Part shown: positions 25,601-35,735 of the stretch, in pieces
Layout of the letters: every line of letters starts with the position of its first letter
How positions within the stretch are numbered: the stretch's first letter is position 1
DNA from: Morella rubra
Taxonomy: Eukaryota > Streptophyta > Magnoliopsida > Fagales > Myricaceae
Reading direction: 5' to 3'
Assembly: GCA_003952965.2 (NCBI GenBank)
Contig: CM025850.1
Span: forward strand, 22,556,686 to 22,620,685
Length of the DNA stretch: 64,000 nt
Notes under the pieces: model-generated
Told to the model about the DNA's origin: nothing
Database searches by the model: none
What the model saw: the letters and a program-made list of their open reading frames with translations, nothing else
Position numbers and translations under genes: made by a program

Positions 25601-27804
25601 TTTCTTTTCCTTAGAATTAATCTAAGTTAGCCATGAATTATAGAGCATGAGTCTGTATATTTGCAGTCCACTTGTAAAGTAATTGCTTGGTTTTCCCTAA
25701 AGTGCCATAGGTGGTGTTCGGATGTGGAAATATTAGGGTGTTGGAAATTTTTAGGTATTGGGGTTCGTGAAAAAGTGAAGAGATGATTGGAATTAATTTT
25801 TTATATTTATTTAGAGTGTAAAGTGATGATTTGATGGGGAGAGAGAATTTTGAAAGTTATTTATTGGGGTGGAAATATTGGGTGGTAAACACCACCATAA
25901 TATACACGATTATGAGAATTTCTTCCCCTGCCTCTCCTTTTATCAATAAAATCTTGCTTAGCTTCCTCTCACTTTCTCTCCAATGCCTGTACCATGGCTA
26001 AACCATGTCCTTGGACCCATTCAGCTCTGCCCTCTTCCCCCTCTCCTTATTTCCTGTTTTTCTGGAGTTGTGATTGTTCTTTTTGTTGTCTCATGGTCCT
26101 TATCAATCATGCAGGAAGTATACGAGCAACAAAAAGAGCTCATTTTACTTGGGGAGAGGGTTGTACTTGCCACTTTGGGTTTTGACCTAAATGTTCATCA
26201 CCCATATAAACCCCTTGTTGAAGCAATAAAGAAATTCAAGGTTGCTCAGAATGCCCTTGCTCAAGTTGCATGGAATTTTGTTAATGATGGGTATGTCCCA
26301 ACGTTGTTTTCTCTTCTATGTTGAGATAATATCTGTTCAATGGTTCTCTTCCTTCTGTTGCTCTTGTTCACATTCTGGAAAATGGCTTGCAGTCTGAGAA
26401 CATCACTCTGCCTGCAATTTAAGCCTCATCACATTGCGGCAGGTGCCATTTTCCTTGCTGCCAAGTTCCTCAAAGTGAAGCTTCCATCGGATGGTGAGAA
26501 AGTTTGGTGGCAAGAATTTGATGTCACTCCACGTCAATTGGAGGGTTGGTCTTCTTCCCTTCATCTGGTTGTAGAAATTATTTTGATCCAAGGACTGCCT
26601 TTAAACCTCACTGTGTCCCAAATGCTTTCTGTTTGTTTGCTGGTAGACTTTTCCCCCCTGGAAATAGGGAAAATCTACCCAAAGATTATTCTGGCTGACC
26701 TTTATTTGTGCTGTCCTTTTCTGTTTTCATCTCTAAATATTTTAAGTCATTTTGTTTTTTTGCTTTTTTTTTTCTCTTGCAGAAGTTAGTAATCAAATGC
26801 TGGAACTCTATGAGCAAAACCGAGTGCCCCCATCGCAAGGAAGTGAAGTGGAAGGAAGTGTAGGCAGTGGGCCCAGTCATCGGGCCTCAGCAAAACCTCT
26901 GGCTGTTAATGAGGAACATGCTTCAAAGCAAATGTCATCTCGTATAGCATCTGATTATTCATCTGCTGACATTCATTTGCCAGCAAGAAGCATGCAGAAT
27001 CAAAGTAATGAAAATGGGAGTACGGATATGGGTAGTGTTATTACTGATCACAAGGTGGATGCGGACATAAAAGACACTCAGCATCCTGAGCATTTGCCCC
27101 AGAAGGACAACATGAGAGAAGTTCCAAATAGATCCAGGGCTGGGATGGAGCGAGTTGGTGGTGAAGACCAAGAAAGGAGTGGGAGAAATGAGACTGCAGA
27201 ACCAGGAGAGTGGAGGGATGATGAAACCTCACGAAAGGGCAGCATGGTTAGTCGAAATTTGGAGCTTCGGGAAGGCCCTGTTAGCCAGTCCCCAAAAGAA
27301 GCTATCAAGATGATTGACAAGGACAAGGTTAAGGCAGCACTTGAGAAAAGAAGGAAGGCTCGTGGGGAAATTACACGGAAGAAAGATGTGATGGATGAGG
27401 ATGACCTCATTGAGAGGGAACTAGAAGATGGGGTTGAATTGGCAGCAGAGGATGAAAAAAACAAGCATGATAGAAGGCAAAGCTGGTCAAAACCTGAGAA
27501 TTTAGATCATGGGAAGGACCACGAGGAAGTTAGAGTTGGAAACCACTCGGGCATAAAATCCTCGAGGGGTTTGGAAGTAGAGAATGCAGAGGAGGGGGAG
27601 ATGTTAGATGATGCTTCACCTATGTTGAACAGCCGTAAGAGAAAAGCTGGGAGTCCACTGGATAGGCAGTTGGAGGGGAAGAAGCGGCATGATTATTTGC
27701 AAAGTTATAACCAGGACTCTACAGAAGATGGACATAGGATGAGTCGGGTTAGTTATGGAGATAGGGAGCACAGAAGCCGGCATACCCAGGAGAATCATAT
27801 TTGA
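19687..27804 (+). CDS. CYCT1: Cyclin T (CYCT1 type), regulatory subunit of P-TEFb-like kinase
   Basis: Six coding exons: 19687-19910, 23095-23176, 25290-25424, 26115-26290, 26393-26544 and 26783-27804. They join in frame to 1791 nt (596 aa plus stop), with GT and AG at every junction. Residues 1-74 hold [20 protein letters not shown] and [12 protein letters not shown]. The two cyclin folds follow, with [16 protein letters not shown] in exon 3, [20 protein letters not shown] in exon 4 and [20 protein letters not shown] in exon 5. The last exon encodes a charged, low-complexity tail with the conserved [18 protein letters not shown]. Plant CYCT1 pairs with CDKC kinases in the nucleus and phosphorylates the RNA polymerase II C-terminal domain to promote elongation; that is family knowledge. 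Length fits the family (about 540-600 aa). The ATG at 19687 is chosen because plant CYCT1 starts MAG; an upstream in-frame ATG at 19654 exists. I see no disabling change. Confidence 0.95.
19911..23094 (+). other. Intron 1 of cyclin T (3.2 kb)
   Basis: Donor GTAAGA and acceptor TGTAG. About 20480-21080 differs in texture from its flanks: purine-rich DNA (about 20520-20650), then TTCTGTTAGAATTATGTTTC and ATCAATGGTGCTGCTACA. This resembles a retroelement fragment, but I could not define ends. A MITE lies at 22051-22447. No host exon is hidden here as far as I can read. Confidence 0.5.
22051..22447. mobile_element. hAT-like MITE in intron 1
   Basis: It starts GGGGATGTTCGTTTTTA and ends CGAAACAAACGTGCCCCT, so the ends are imperfect inverted repeats of the GGGG..CGTTTGTTT kind seen in plant hAT MITEs. 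The body is T/G rich (GGTGAAAAAGTATAGAGAGA-like). I find no clean 8-bp TSD. The 123-aa reverse frame inside is chance. Confidence 0.5.
23523..23700. mobile_element. MITE copy in intron 2
   Basis: It runs from TAAGAGTGTGTTTAGG to CAAACGCACCCTAAACAC, inverted at the ends. The body shares GGTGAAAAAGTGAAGAGATGA with copies at 23945 and 25710. Non-coding. Confidence 0.5.
23945..24166. mobile_element. MITE copy in intron 2
   Basis: It starts GGGGTGTTTGTTTGTGGAAA and ends near AAATAAACACTACC. The body again has GGTGAAAAAGTGAAGAGAG. Same family as 23523-23700. Confidence 0.5.
24427..24814. mobile_element. Foldback (MITE-like) element in intron 2
   Basis: The arms are about 100 bp. GGAATTTAACATTCTGTATT at 24427 is mirrored by AATACAGAATGTTAAATTCC ending at 24814. 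TGTCCTACATGGGTATTGGG and GGCCACATCACTGCTAATC also have partners near 24712-24765. The centre (24535-24700) is GC-richer. No TSD is found. Just downstream, ATACCCCGGGGACCAA occurs twice (about 24839 and 24871), possibly the end of another element. Confidence 0.75.
25710..25896. mobile_element. MITE copy in intron 3
   Basis: It starts GGTGGTGTTCGGATGTGGAA and ends GGTGGTAAACACCACC. It shares GTGAAAAAGTGAAGAGATGA with the intron 2 copies. It lies between exons 3 and 4. Confidence 0.5.
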
Positions 27805-28400
27805 GCGATAAGTTGCTGTAAGTTGTACTTGAATGTTTAGTATAATCTGAGACAGTTCTCTAAATAGATGTATGAATATTTGTTTGATTTGCATTATGAT
27901 GTAAGCCGATATGTATCTTGAAATTTACTGAGGTATGAGGATGCTTTAGTTTTAAGTTTTCACAACGGCAGGGCTGCTGAGAAAGTGAAGAGTTAGTGGT
28001 GTTCATTTAGTCAGCTTCAAGAACTAAGCCCAGATCTATTGTGACTGTGTAAGGGAGGATGAGGGATGATCTGTTTTTGCCAAATTTTTGAGGAACATAT
28101 TGTTCGTCAGTTATCTTGACCGTAATGATATGAACGGCCTGCAATTTTAATGTTGTTTCCTGTTATGCTTTTGTCGAAAGTGTTATATCGACGTGGCTTG
28201 TGCATTCCGTTCTTGGTCTTGCAATGCGCTTCACTCCCTCATCTACGTTATGCGTGCAAATTTCTAGCTTTATTTTTTCCCCCCGGCTGATGTATTTTAC
28301 AAATTGTAAGTAAAAACAAATATATGAGAGCGATGATCGATGATCCGTTTGCTGGATGAGTCCTTAGAACAGAGATGAAAACCATAACCAATAAATATCA
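27805..28400 (+). other. 3' UTR and downstream flank of cyclin T
   Basis: No coding sense after the TGA at 27804. T/G-rich DNA near 28080-28300 and an AATAAA at about 28389 are possible polyadenylation signals. The true 3' end is not determinable here. Confidence 0.45.
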
Positions 28401-28730
28401 GGCTTAATTATCTTACGGCCTTTGTGATATTAACTTTTAACAAATCAGTCTCTAGAGTATAATTTTAAACGGGATAGTCCCTGTGGTCTATTTTGCATAC
28501 ATACAATTTTTTTTTTTTTTCATACATACATAGGTTAGGGGTTGAGATGTCCATCTTCGGGTTGGATGATCTATCTTGGGCTATATCCTCGTTAGTAGAC
28601 TAACTTTTAATAGACGAAAGTAACTGTATGTCCGAAAAATGAATCACATGGATTATACTGTTCAAAGTTATATTTCGGGGATTGATATATTAAAACTCAA
28701 TACTACAAGAAGTGTATGAATAACTAAGCC
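28401..28730. mobile_element. MULE-type MITE with near-perfect 9-bp TSD
   Basis: Terminal inverted repeats of about 100 bp: GGCTTAATTAT at the left and ATAACTAAGCC at the right. The flanks are TAAATATCA (28392-28400) and TAAATATAG (28731-28739), 7/9 identical. Long TIRs plus a 9-bp TSD point to a Mutator-like origin. No ORF. Confidence 0.6.
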
Positions 28731-29135
28731 TAAATATAGTAAAGTTTCTATTTGTAAATTTTATACTCTACAATTTTTTGTATCAATTATACAATTAAGA
28801 GAGAGATTACCACTATAAACAGTAAATATAAAATAAAGTCTCTATTGTTTGATTTTTGTAATTTCACTGTTTGCTTTTAATGATTATACTTTCATTTGAC
28901 AACAAAAAGGAAGTGATAGCGCTTTTCTTATCCACTCAAACTTTGTCAAAGATAGAGAGAGACTCTTATTAACCCACAACGAAAAAGCCCCCAACCAATT
29001 ACATCTGTCTAACTCGGCCTCCTTGCTGCCCTTCCTTATCACACTCCTCGTTCCACCACCAACTTCTCCTTCGCATAATCTAAAAACCTTTTCCCCCCAT
29101 ACCCTTTGCTCCACTCTGCAACTCAAATCGGTAAA
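28731..29135. other. Flank before the psaF copy
   Basis: AT-rich to about 28905. C/T-rich DNA follows (29010-29130) that may be the copied 5' leader or promoter of psaF. No separate gene. Confidence 0.35.
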
Positions 29136-30160
29136 ATGTCTCTCACTATACCCACAAACCTCTCAGCCCATGTTGAAGCTCTCCACCGAGCACAAAATCA
29201 AGGCCTATGATACCCTGCTGCTCGGCCTCTCAAAACACCAACACAGAAAGTTTTCGGTGGTTCGCCACTGCAGGCCTTCTCCCTTGCGCTCGCGCTCTCC
29301 TCAGTCATTCTCTCGGCCCCAGTCCCCATCATGGCTGACATCGCTGGTCGCACCCCTTGCTAGGAGTCCAAGCAATTTGCCAAACGTGAGAACCAAAATG
29401 TTAGTGTTTTAATATTGGCGTAATTCTGTGTTAAAATTTAAATTCAAATTGAATTGTATTTAAAGTTTGGTCAAAGTGTTCAAGAGATAAGGAGTCTTTC
29501 AAAATTTGAAAAGATAAAGACATCATCAAGATGAAGAGCTAAAAACAAGATGGTGATATAAAGTCTGAGAAAATTTTGAATATAAAGTCTCTGAGAAAAT
29601 TTTGAAACTATTTCAAAATTTGAAAATTTGAAATATTTCCTTCTAGAATTCTTTTTGAAATATCACTCAACCAACTCTATAAATACATAGAGAGATCGAC
29701 TAAGAAAATTTGAGGTGGTCATTCCAAGATTTATTCAAATTCAAACCTCCTCCCTAGAGAGAGAAAATTATTTAGATATCCTTGCTCATAAACAGTTCAG
29801 ATTTTCTCCTGTTATTTAGATTCACTCACCATTGAAACCAACCTTCCTGTAAGACTTTGGTTGCCAAAGTTCTCGGTGTTGAAGACTAGGACGTCCTTGA
29901 AGAGTTCATAAGAAGAACCTTAGAGAGTTGAGAGTTAACTGTATGAAGTGGGACTAGGTTGGATTACCTAAATTATTACATTGGAGTAGTTAGAGTCAAG
30001 TAATTGGATGTTGCCCATATCCAAATCACCGTTGTAAGGTTTTACTTCTTAGTGAATTTCTAGTGGCTGCTAACCCGAGTGGTTTTTCCTTGAAAGTTAA
30101 GTTCAAAGGTTTTCCACTTCGTTAACAAAATCCTTATCTCTTGATTGATATTTATTTTAT

Positions 30161-30658
30161 GGGGTAAACTCGTAGTTAGCCCCATATGTTTGGGCAAAAA
30201 TCAAGTTGCTACCCTTACTTTTCAATCCAACAATTTGAGACCTATATCTTTCAAAACCTATCAATCTTCGCCCCCGTCTAAATCAGGCGTTAAATCTGCG
30301 GAAAATCATGCAAAATGATCGAAATGCCCCTCCAATGCTAAATTTTAAAAAATAAATATAAATAATATAAATTTAAGAAATAAATTAAAAATAAATAGAT
30401 TATTGAAATAGAGTTTCAATAGTTTTATTTAAAAATATTTTTATTTTTTTAAAATATTATTTTTTATTTTTAATGAATTTTTTAGTAAATTTATTTTGGA
30501 GGGACATTTTGGTCATTTTTTATACTTTTCCGTTTGATTTAAGGTCTAATTTAGACCCCGGGGGGGGGGGGGGGGGGGGGGAAAGTTATTGAATTGTTGG
30601 ATTGAAATAGCAACTTAATTTTTGCCCAAACATAGGGGGCTAACTATGAGTTTATCCC
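30161..30658. mobile_element. MULE-type MITE with perfect 9-bp TSD
   Basis: Long TIRs: GGGGTAAACTCGTAGTTAGC at the left, mirrored by GCTAACTATGAGTTTATCCC at the right; TTTGGGCAAAAATCAAGTTG also has its partner. TTATTTTAT flanks both sides (30152-30160 and 30659-30667). The centre holds a 22-G run. No transposase. It sits inside the solo LTR. Confidence 0.9.
30560..30581 (+). repeat. Run of 22 G preceded by CCCC
   Basis: A pure G homopolymer inside the MITE. It may be a replication-slippage product or an assembly or base-calling artefact. It could form quadruplex structures. Confidence 0.9.
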
Positions 30659-31076
30659 TTATTTTATTATTTCGATGCATATTTTGTTGATTGATTATGC
30701 ATATCTTGACTCAACAATTTTAGGACTTGTTGTAAGTTTTTTTATTAAATTTTAAATAGAGAGGAAACACCTATTCACCCCCTCTAGGTGTTATTAGGGT
30801 CTAAACATGATTTTTTCACAAGAGATCAAGAAGCTCCAGTCATTGCTGAAGCTGTACGCACCTAATAGTGCTCTGGCCCTGGCGATTAACGCCACCATAT
30901 AGAAGACGAAATGTAGGTTTGACAGCTATGGAAAGGCAGGTTTGCTGTGTGGAACAGACGAGCTTCCTCATTTGATAGTGGGCATTGATAAGAGGCACTG
31001 GGGTGAGTTCATCACATTTGGGCTTTTGTTCCTGTACATCGCCGGATGGATCGGGTGGGTTGGCCAGAGCTACTAT

Positions 31077-31482
31077 TAGAGTGTCAAGGGGCTTCTATTA
31101 ATGACCACGCTCGGATTTTCTACTAGACATTCTAGATAAAAAAAAAAAAAAATCCAACAGATAAAATAAATGCCATTAAGAACATTTAAACACCAACAAA
31201 TAAAATAAATGCTGTTAAGAAAAATAAATGTTTGTGGTTGAACTTAGAACAACCTTTAGCTAAAATCAAGTATATCAAATATGTGATTGGCTAGAAGAAA
31301 TTGGACTAGTTATGGATAGAGCAAGAGAGATAGAACAAGAGAAGGAAAGAGAGGAATGGAAAAAGATTTTGAGAGAGGAGATATAATATTGTTTATAAAT
31401 TTAGACTTAAATATAAGAATTGAGATTAATTTACAGTTACATATTAAAAAGAAGGTGTAAATGAAACACCTTGTGGTATAAT
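31077..31482. other. Spacer, nothing recognised
   Basis: It contains the A-run at 31139-31152, a short direct repeat (ACCAACAAATAAAATAAATGC and a near copy just before it) and purine-rich DNA (31310-31380). No gene. Confidence 0.4.
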
Positions 31483-31888
31483 AAAGTTACAAATCAACAT
31501 GAAGTAAAGAAAGTTGCAAATTAATTCCTATAGTAAAGTTTTCATTTAAAAACACGTCCCTCCGTATATTTCTGTCTCTTTCGCTATTGGTAGATGCTAG
31601 TCAGCGTTAACGAGTAATCCTAATGTGGGTGGATTTGGCTAGGGGGATGCAGAAATCGTACTTAGAATTCTCACTATTTCTTAGATTCATGGACCCAATT
31701 AAATTTAGTGGGATCATTCGCTAACCATAGTGTGCTACGTGCCCAAGTAAATCCCATAGTCCACTAGCATCTACTATTAGCAAAAGAGATAGAAATGGCC
31801 GACAAGATGTGTTTCTAATGAAAACATTACCACAAGTGTTAATTTACAACTTTCTTACCTCAAACACTAATTTGTAACCTTTTTTATA
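31483..31888. mobile_element. Foldback element, cut by the CACTA insertion
   Basis: The left arm (about 31483-31602) and right arm (about 31768-31885) are inverted copies: AAAGTTACAAATCAACATGA pairs with the region reading TTTGTAACC near 31872, and GGTAGATGCTAGT pairs with ACTAGCATCTACT. The left arm extends further outward (TATACCACAAGG when read in reverse). The matching outer end of the right arm is not here but appears after the CACTA right end (ATACTACAAG at 59174-59183). Confidence 0.7.
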
Positions 31889-31901
31889 CACTTCACCATT
31901 T

Positions 31902-32640
31902 CTATCCTTTAAAGACGACTTCATTCGTCTCTAAAAGTAAGCTTTTCATCCCTAATGACCTTTAGGGATGGAAAAGTGGGCGTCCCCCTGTTGTCTTTAG
32001 TGCACCGTTGCTAAAGTGCCATTAGAGATGAAAATTTACATGTGTCATCGATGACCACCTTTAGAGACAAAGAGGATTTGCCAATGTTAAAACACATTCG
32101 AACGCAAATTTTTTTGGTGACACCAATCTTTCATCCCTAAACTCATGTTTCGAATGGAAAAGAAAACAACATGCACCTTTAGGGACGGATTCAACCGACC
32201 AAAATTCAAATGTGTTGGAATACAATTTTTTTGCGGCGGGTTCTTATTGTCTCTAAAGGTTGTTCAAATCGTTAAGAACACTAACACACTTTTGAAGACA
32301 AATATTTGCGTCGGTTTCATTGCTAAAGTACGTTATAATATATTCGAATTTTTAAGAACACGAACCATACATTTGGGGACGATAATTTGCATCAGCTATT
32401 GTTCGTCTTTAAAATACATTGTAATATGTTCAAATTTTTAAGTACACGAACCACACATTTGGAGACAATAATTTTCTTCGGTTATTGTTCATCTCTAAAT
32501 TATGTTGTAATATGTTCAAATTTTTAAGAACACGAGTCACACATTTGGGGACGATTATATTCATCGTTATTGTGCGTCTCTAAATTACGTTTTATTGTGT
32601 TTGGATTAATAAGAATTTGAGGCACACTGTTATGAAGAGG
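31902..32640. repeat. CACTA left subterminal region with 80-86-bp tandem repeats
   Basis: AATTTTTAAG-anchored units start at 32267 (variant), 32347, 32433 and 32519, with a degraded one at about 32604. The period is 80, then exactly 86 bp. Each unit has ACACATTTGGGGACGATAAT and GTCTCTAAATTA-like blocks. Before them, GTCTCTAAA and its inverse TTTAGAGAC recur (31920-32110). Such subterminal repeats are transposase-binding regions in CACTA elements generally. Confidence 0.75.
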
Positions 32641-32935
32641 ATATGTTCGAAAGGGATCATTTGTTTTGTAATGAACATGTTCAAAACAAATTCGAATTGT
32701 ATAAAATGTATATTAGTATGAATCTTGTATACTCTATTGTGTTCAAACATAATCTCATACTAAACAATCCAACAAATGAAAACAAAACAAAGAGCCAATC
32801 ATTATTTGCACTTTAACGTCTACAATACCCATAAAATAAACAACTCTATACATTATTGTTCCTGTCGCTATCAATACAAGACATAATAAATTGTCTATTA
32901 ATTCAAGTAAGACATGATAATTTCATACTTGTGTA
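32641..32935. other. CACTA internal spacer
   Basis: AT-rich, no coding sense. It probably holds the 3' UTR of the reverse-strand gene that ends at 32936. Confidence 0.35.
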
Positions 32936-34785
32936 TCACGAAGAAGCTGGATTAAAATGAGCCATTATGCTCTGGAACTGTGCACACATCGCCTCTTGCT
33001 TGAGCCGCAGTTGTTTGCGCTTTGCATTGAACTCTAATTGTTGTTGCTTGAGACAGTTTTCTAGATCAGCTTGTTTTGAAAAAACTTCCTCAATGTTTTG
33101 CTGTCTATTTCGTATGTCCTTCCTTCTCCAATTGATGGCTCATATGTGAAACTCTACTCGTGGAATTTGCTGGATCCGGTTTCATGCAACACCCAAGACC
33201 CAATCTCTTCCCAAGCACTTGGGAGAATATCTCAACTTTGGTGGGATTAGTGCCATCCGTTAGTGACAGAGTTTGCAATGCAACAATGTTGTCCTAGTGT
33301 TTGAAAAAAAAAAGTTTCCGAATTATATATGTCGCAGTAAGGAAACTTAAACAAGTACTGATATTTAGCGAAGTCTCACAAAGTACTCCTTAGCTTCTGG
33401 GCACACCCATTCCCCTTTGGAAGTCTTGTGTGATGCTTCAAACAAAGTCGAGGGCATGAAGTTTTCTTGAACCTCATCTTGCTGCACAATATCCAAGTAC
33501 AAGTGCAAATTAACTAACACATCGCACTGTAAAGTTGTATACTAATTTTGTAAATATTATTACCAATTTTTTGCGAAGACGAAGGAACATCCTCGAGCCA
33601 GCAATGTGATGCACTTTCAATTTTTTCCTATTTATTGTATTGATAAGATTTTGTTCCTGCATACAAGTGCAAACCATTACAGTAGAGATATATGTTAAAG
33701 CTTTGATTATATCTAACACCTTTGCATAAGCTAAAATGTCCACATTTTGGTTATAGGTGTTTAGAGATATATTATAGTGGAAAGGACACCTTTAAAGAGT
33801 AGACAAATCAGTCTAGTGGTGCCAGTTGTGACACATAGGGAAGAGAGGTGTCGATACATGCCACATACACTTGAGTGATGTTTTGATGGTGTCGACACAC
33901 GGGGAGAAAGTGTTGACACTTTACACATACACCTGAGAGCATAATTATAGTGAAGTCCGATGGTGTCGAAACTTTCTCATTAGTTTTCGACACATGTTGC
34001 AATTTGCAAAAAAATACTGCAACGTAACCAGCTCATTCTTTCCATTTAAAAAATCTAGGGCACCTCTACAACAAGGTCAATAAAGCATATTGGGGATCAC
34101 ACAAGTCTAGGAGACTGTAAATATAAAAAAGATGGAGAGAGAAAAAAACATACATCATCATTTACTACCTAACCTCCCAATAAGGACAATTCACTTCCCT
34201 CTTTAGTTGTCATCTAGACTCACAATATCAATGTTTGAACTAAAACAAAGCGCTACGTACTACTATTATACACAGTCTAAGTATTTCACCTTGAACTTAG
34301 GAGTCGAGAACATATCACATAATTCCTGCTAATTTTCTTCTGACATGTTCGAAAAATAAGGGTGTTACAATGCTTCTTCCTTGGTATTATACTTCTTATA
34401 ATGTGCATGTACCTACACTTATGACGTCGATATGTACTACTCATTAGCTCATCGACGGTTCTTCGATCCTCCACCCGACTCATATTACGATCAAAGTCCT
34501 CCTGTACTTAGACCACCACAATCATAGAGTTTTTAATATCAATTTACATATTGCGGAATTTAAGAAAATGTAATGCAGATAAAAATTACCAGCACACGCC
34601 TTGTAATGTGGTCTTTGATATCTTGTGGCACTCTTAACCAATATTTTGTAGCAAATGGAGCGTGCGACCTCACAAGTATTCCCACCTTTGTTGCAAGCCA
34701 CGCTGCCTCTCGTGAATCTCCTCCGGTATGATCGTGAGGAATGTTAACTTTGACTTTTCCTTTTGCCCGAACCTTTTCTAAATTA
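32936..34785 (-). pseudogene. CACTA Ptta/En/Spm-type (Transposase_24-like) gene remnant
   Basis: Reverse translation gives separated exon-like blocks. About 34785-34590: KGKVKVNIPHDHTG and ATKVGILVRSHAPFATKYWL, then RVPQDIKDHITRRVL. About 34490-34290: VDELMSSTYRRHK. About 33490-33360: NFMPSTLFEASHKTSKGEW. About 33290-33170: PTKVEIFSQVLGKRLGLGC. About 33130-32936: a Gln/Lys-rich coiled coil ending FQSIMAHFNPASS before the stop at 32936. This is the layout of the second (TNPA-like) protein of plant CACTA elements, which binds subterminal repeats. In-frame stops, and an LTR-A relic at 33740-34225 between blocks, show it is broken. Exon limits are approximate. Confidence 0.7.
33740..34225 (+). 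mobile_element. LTR-A-related relic inside the CACTA gene
   Basis: It begins with a GGTTATAGGTGTTTAGAG-type block as in LTR-A (compare 2667). It carries GTCGAT/GTCGAC/GTTGAC cores at 33850, 33891 and 33912 (41 and 21 bp apart). It ends with AATTCACTTCCCTCTTTAG and ATCTAGACTCACA. Diverged and shortened to about 490 bp; no TSD recognised. Confidence 0.6.
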
Positions 34786-35205
34786 AAGGATCAGGACACA
34801 CCATGTTGCCGAGAAACTTCAAGTGTTGCTAGACGACAAAGATCAATGTACTTGGTTATCTATTTGAGTAGTTAAAAGAGATGAAGTCGACATTTACATT
34901 TTTTTACTTGTAAATCAACATAGTCACATTGTCCACTAATCGTTGCATCCTTAGTTTAGGGTGAACCGTTGTTAGTCGGGAATGGCGGTAGCATGCTCGA
35001 TGGAGTATGATGTGTCGATCCCGCAGAACAAAGTTGTCTCCCCTCGCAAGCATAATTAGTCCTTGCATTGATAAATAAAAAAAGCTAACATAGGTATGTA
35101 TCAAAAAGCAAACCATACAAAAATCTGAAGCCTCGGATATTCTCGACAAATCAAATGTATTTTAAAATTATTCACTAATTATTCAGAATTGCTATTAGTG
35201 ACCCA
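34786..35205 (-). other. Spacer between CACTA gene blocks
   Basis: No domain is recognised on either strand. It may include introns of the Ptta-type gene or the intergenic part between the two CACTA genes. Confidence 0.35.
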
Positions 35206-35735
35206 CTACTCTTCTTCATCTGTGTTGTCTTCATTAGACCATTCTTCATTGATCAAGTCATCATCCCTTATAAATTCAGCATTGCTATTGGGACTTTCGC
35301 ATGATTCTTCTAAAAGCGAAGCATCAACCTCTTTGAGCTATATATCTTCCCGATTTAGAGGAACCAAGTCATGATCATTCAGATCAACGAATAAAGTGAA
35401 GTCGGACTCACTCTCTTGTAATGGCTCAACATTCACCCTTTCCCTATCATAACTCGCCGCATCATCATTTTCAGGGATGTCATAAACATTATTGCGAGAT
35501 ATCTTTTGCATGACACACCAATTATTGTCTAATTTGGGATCGTTAAGATAAAATACTTGATTTGCTTGAAAAGCCAAAGTGAATGGATCTTCTTCATATC
35601 ACGTTATGCTTGTATTGCCGCTTGTATAGTGTTCAGCTACCTGTATGCCATTTCTACCGTTTTCGGTATCCCACCAAGTACACTTGAAGACATAAGTCAC
35701 ATTCTCATCTAAGTATTTGAAGCCCATTACATCAT
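35206..35735 (-). pseudogene. CACTA TNP2-type transposase, C-terminal fragment (DUF4216-like)
   Basis: Reverse frames give YVFKCTWWDTENGRNGIQV, then NQVFYLNDPKLDNNWCVM and YDIPE. This is the 'vFyv.Dp...W.vV......ydlpe' block of the C-terminal domain that follows the TNP2 core. An acidic tail follows (EESCESPNSNAEFIRDDD, ending DEEE before the stop at 35206-35208). Two frameshifts or stops lie between. The gene's upstream part, with the catalytic core, is replaced at about 35735 by a LINE, whose open frame runs straight into it (reverse frame 35599-35928). Confidence 0.7.

Larger units (their letters stand above)
29399..30818 (+). mobile_element. Solo LTR inside psaF pseudogene (with nested MITE)
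   Basis: It starts TGTTAGTGTTTTAATATTGG and ends near CTAAACATGATTTTTTCA. It includes the copia-type tail CACCTATTCACCCCCTCTAGG (spread over 30770-30789). The flanks CAAAA (29394-29398) and CAAGA (30819-30823) match 4/5. The psaF sequence continues across it. A TATA-like CTATAAATACATAG is at about 29675. Without the MITE the LTR is about 913 bp. It belongs neither to LTR-A nor to LTR-B. Confidence 0.8.
29136..31076 (+). pseudogene. psaF: psaF (photosystem I subunit III) pseudogene, split by a solo LTR
   Basis: From ATG 29136 the frame opens with MSLTIPTNLSAHVEAL, typical of the PsaF transit peptide. Frameshifted stretches then match the mature protein start (MADIAGRTPC, stop, ESKQFAKRE). After the LTR (29399-30818) the copy resumes with KKLQSLLKLYAPNSALALAI, then [38 protein letters not shown] and WVGQSY, where a stop occurs. 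The last 50-60 residues are missing. The real protein is a nuclear-encoded thylakoid-lumen subunit of photosystem I that docks plastocyanin. There is no intron in the copied part, and an A-run lies at 31139-31152. This suggests a retro-copy, but the truncated 3' end makes that uncertain. Confidence 0.88.

Noticed and set aside
26959..27464. Reverse frames of 63-128 codons opposite the last cyclin T exon
   Set aside because: Antisense shadows of the coding exon.
28884..29412. Expressed 129-codon forward frame at 29023-29412
   Set aside because: It is a mixture of psaF leader sequence in a wrong frame and the start of the inserted LTR.
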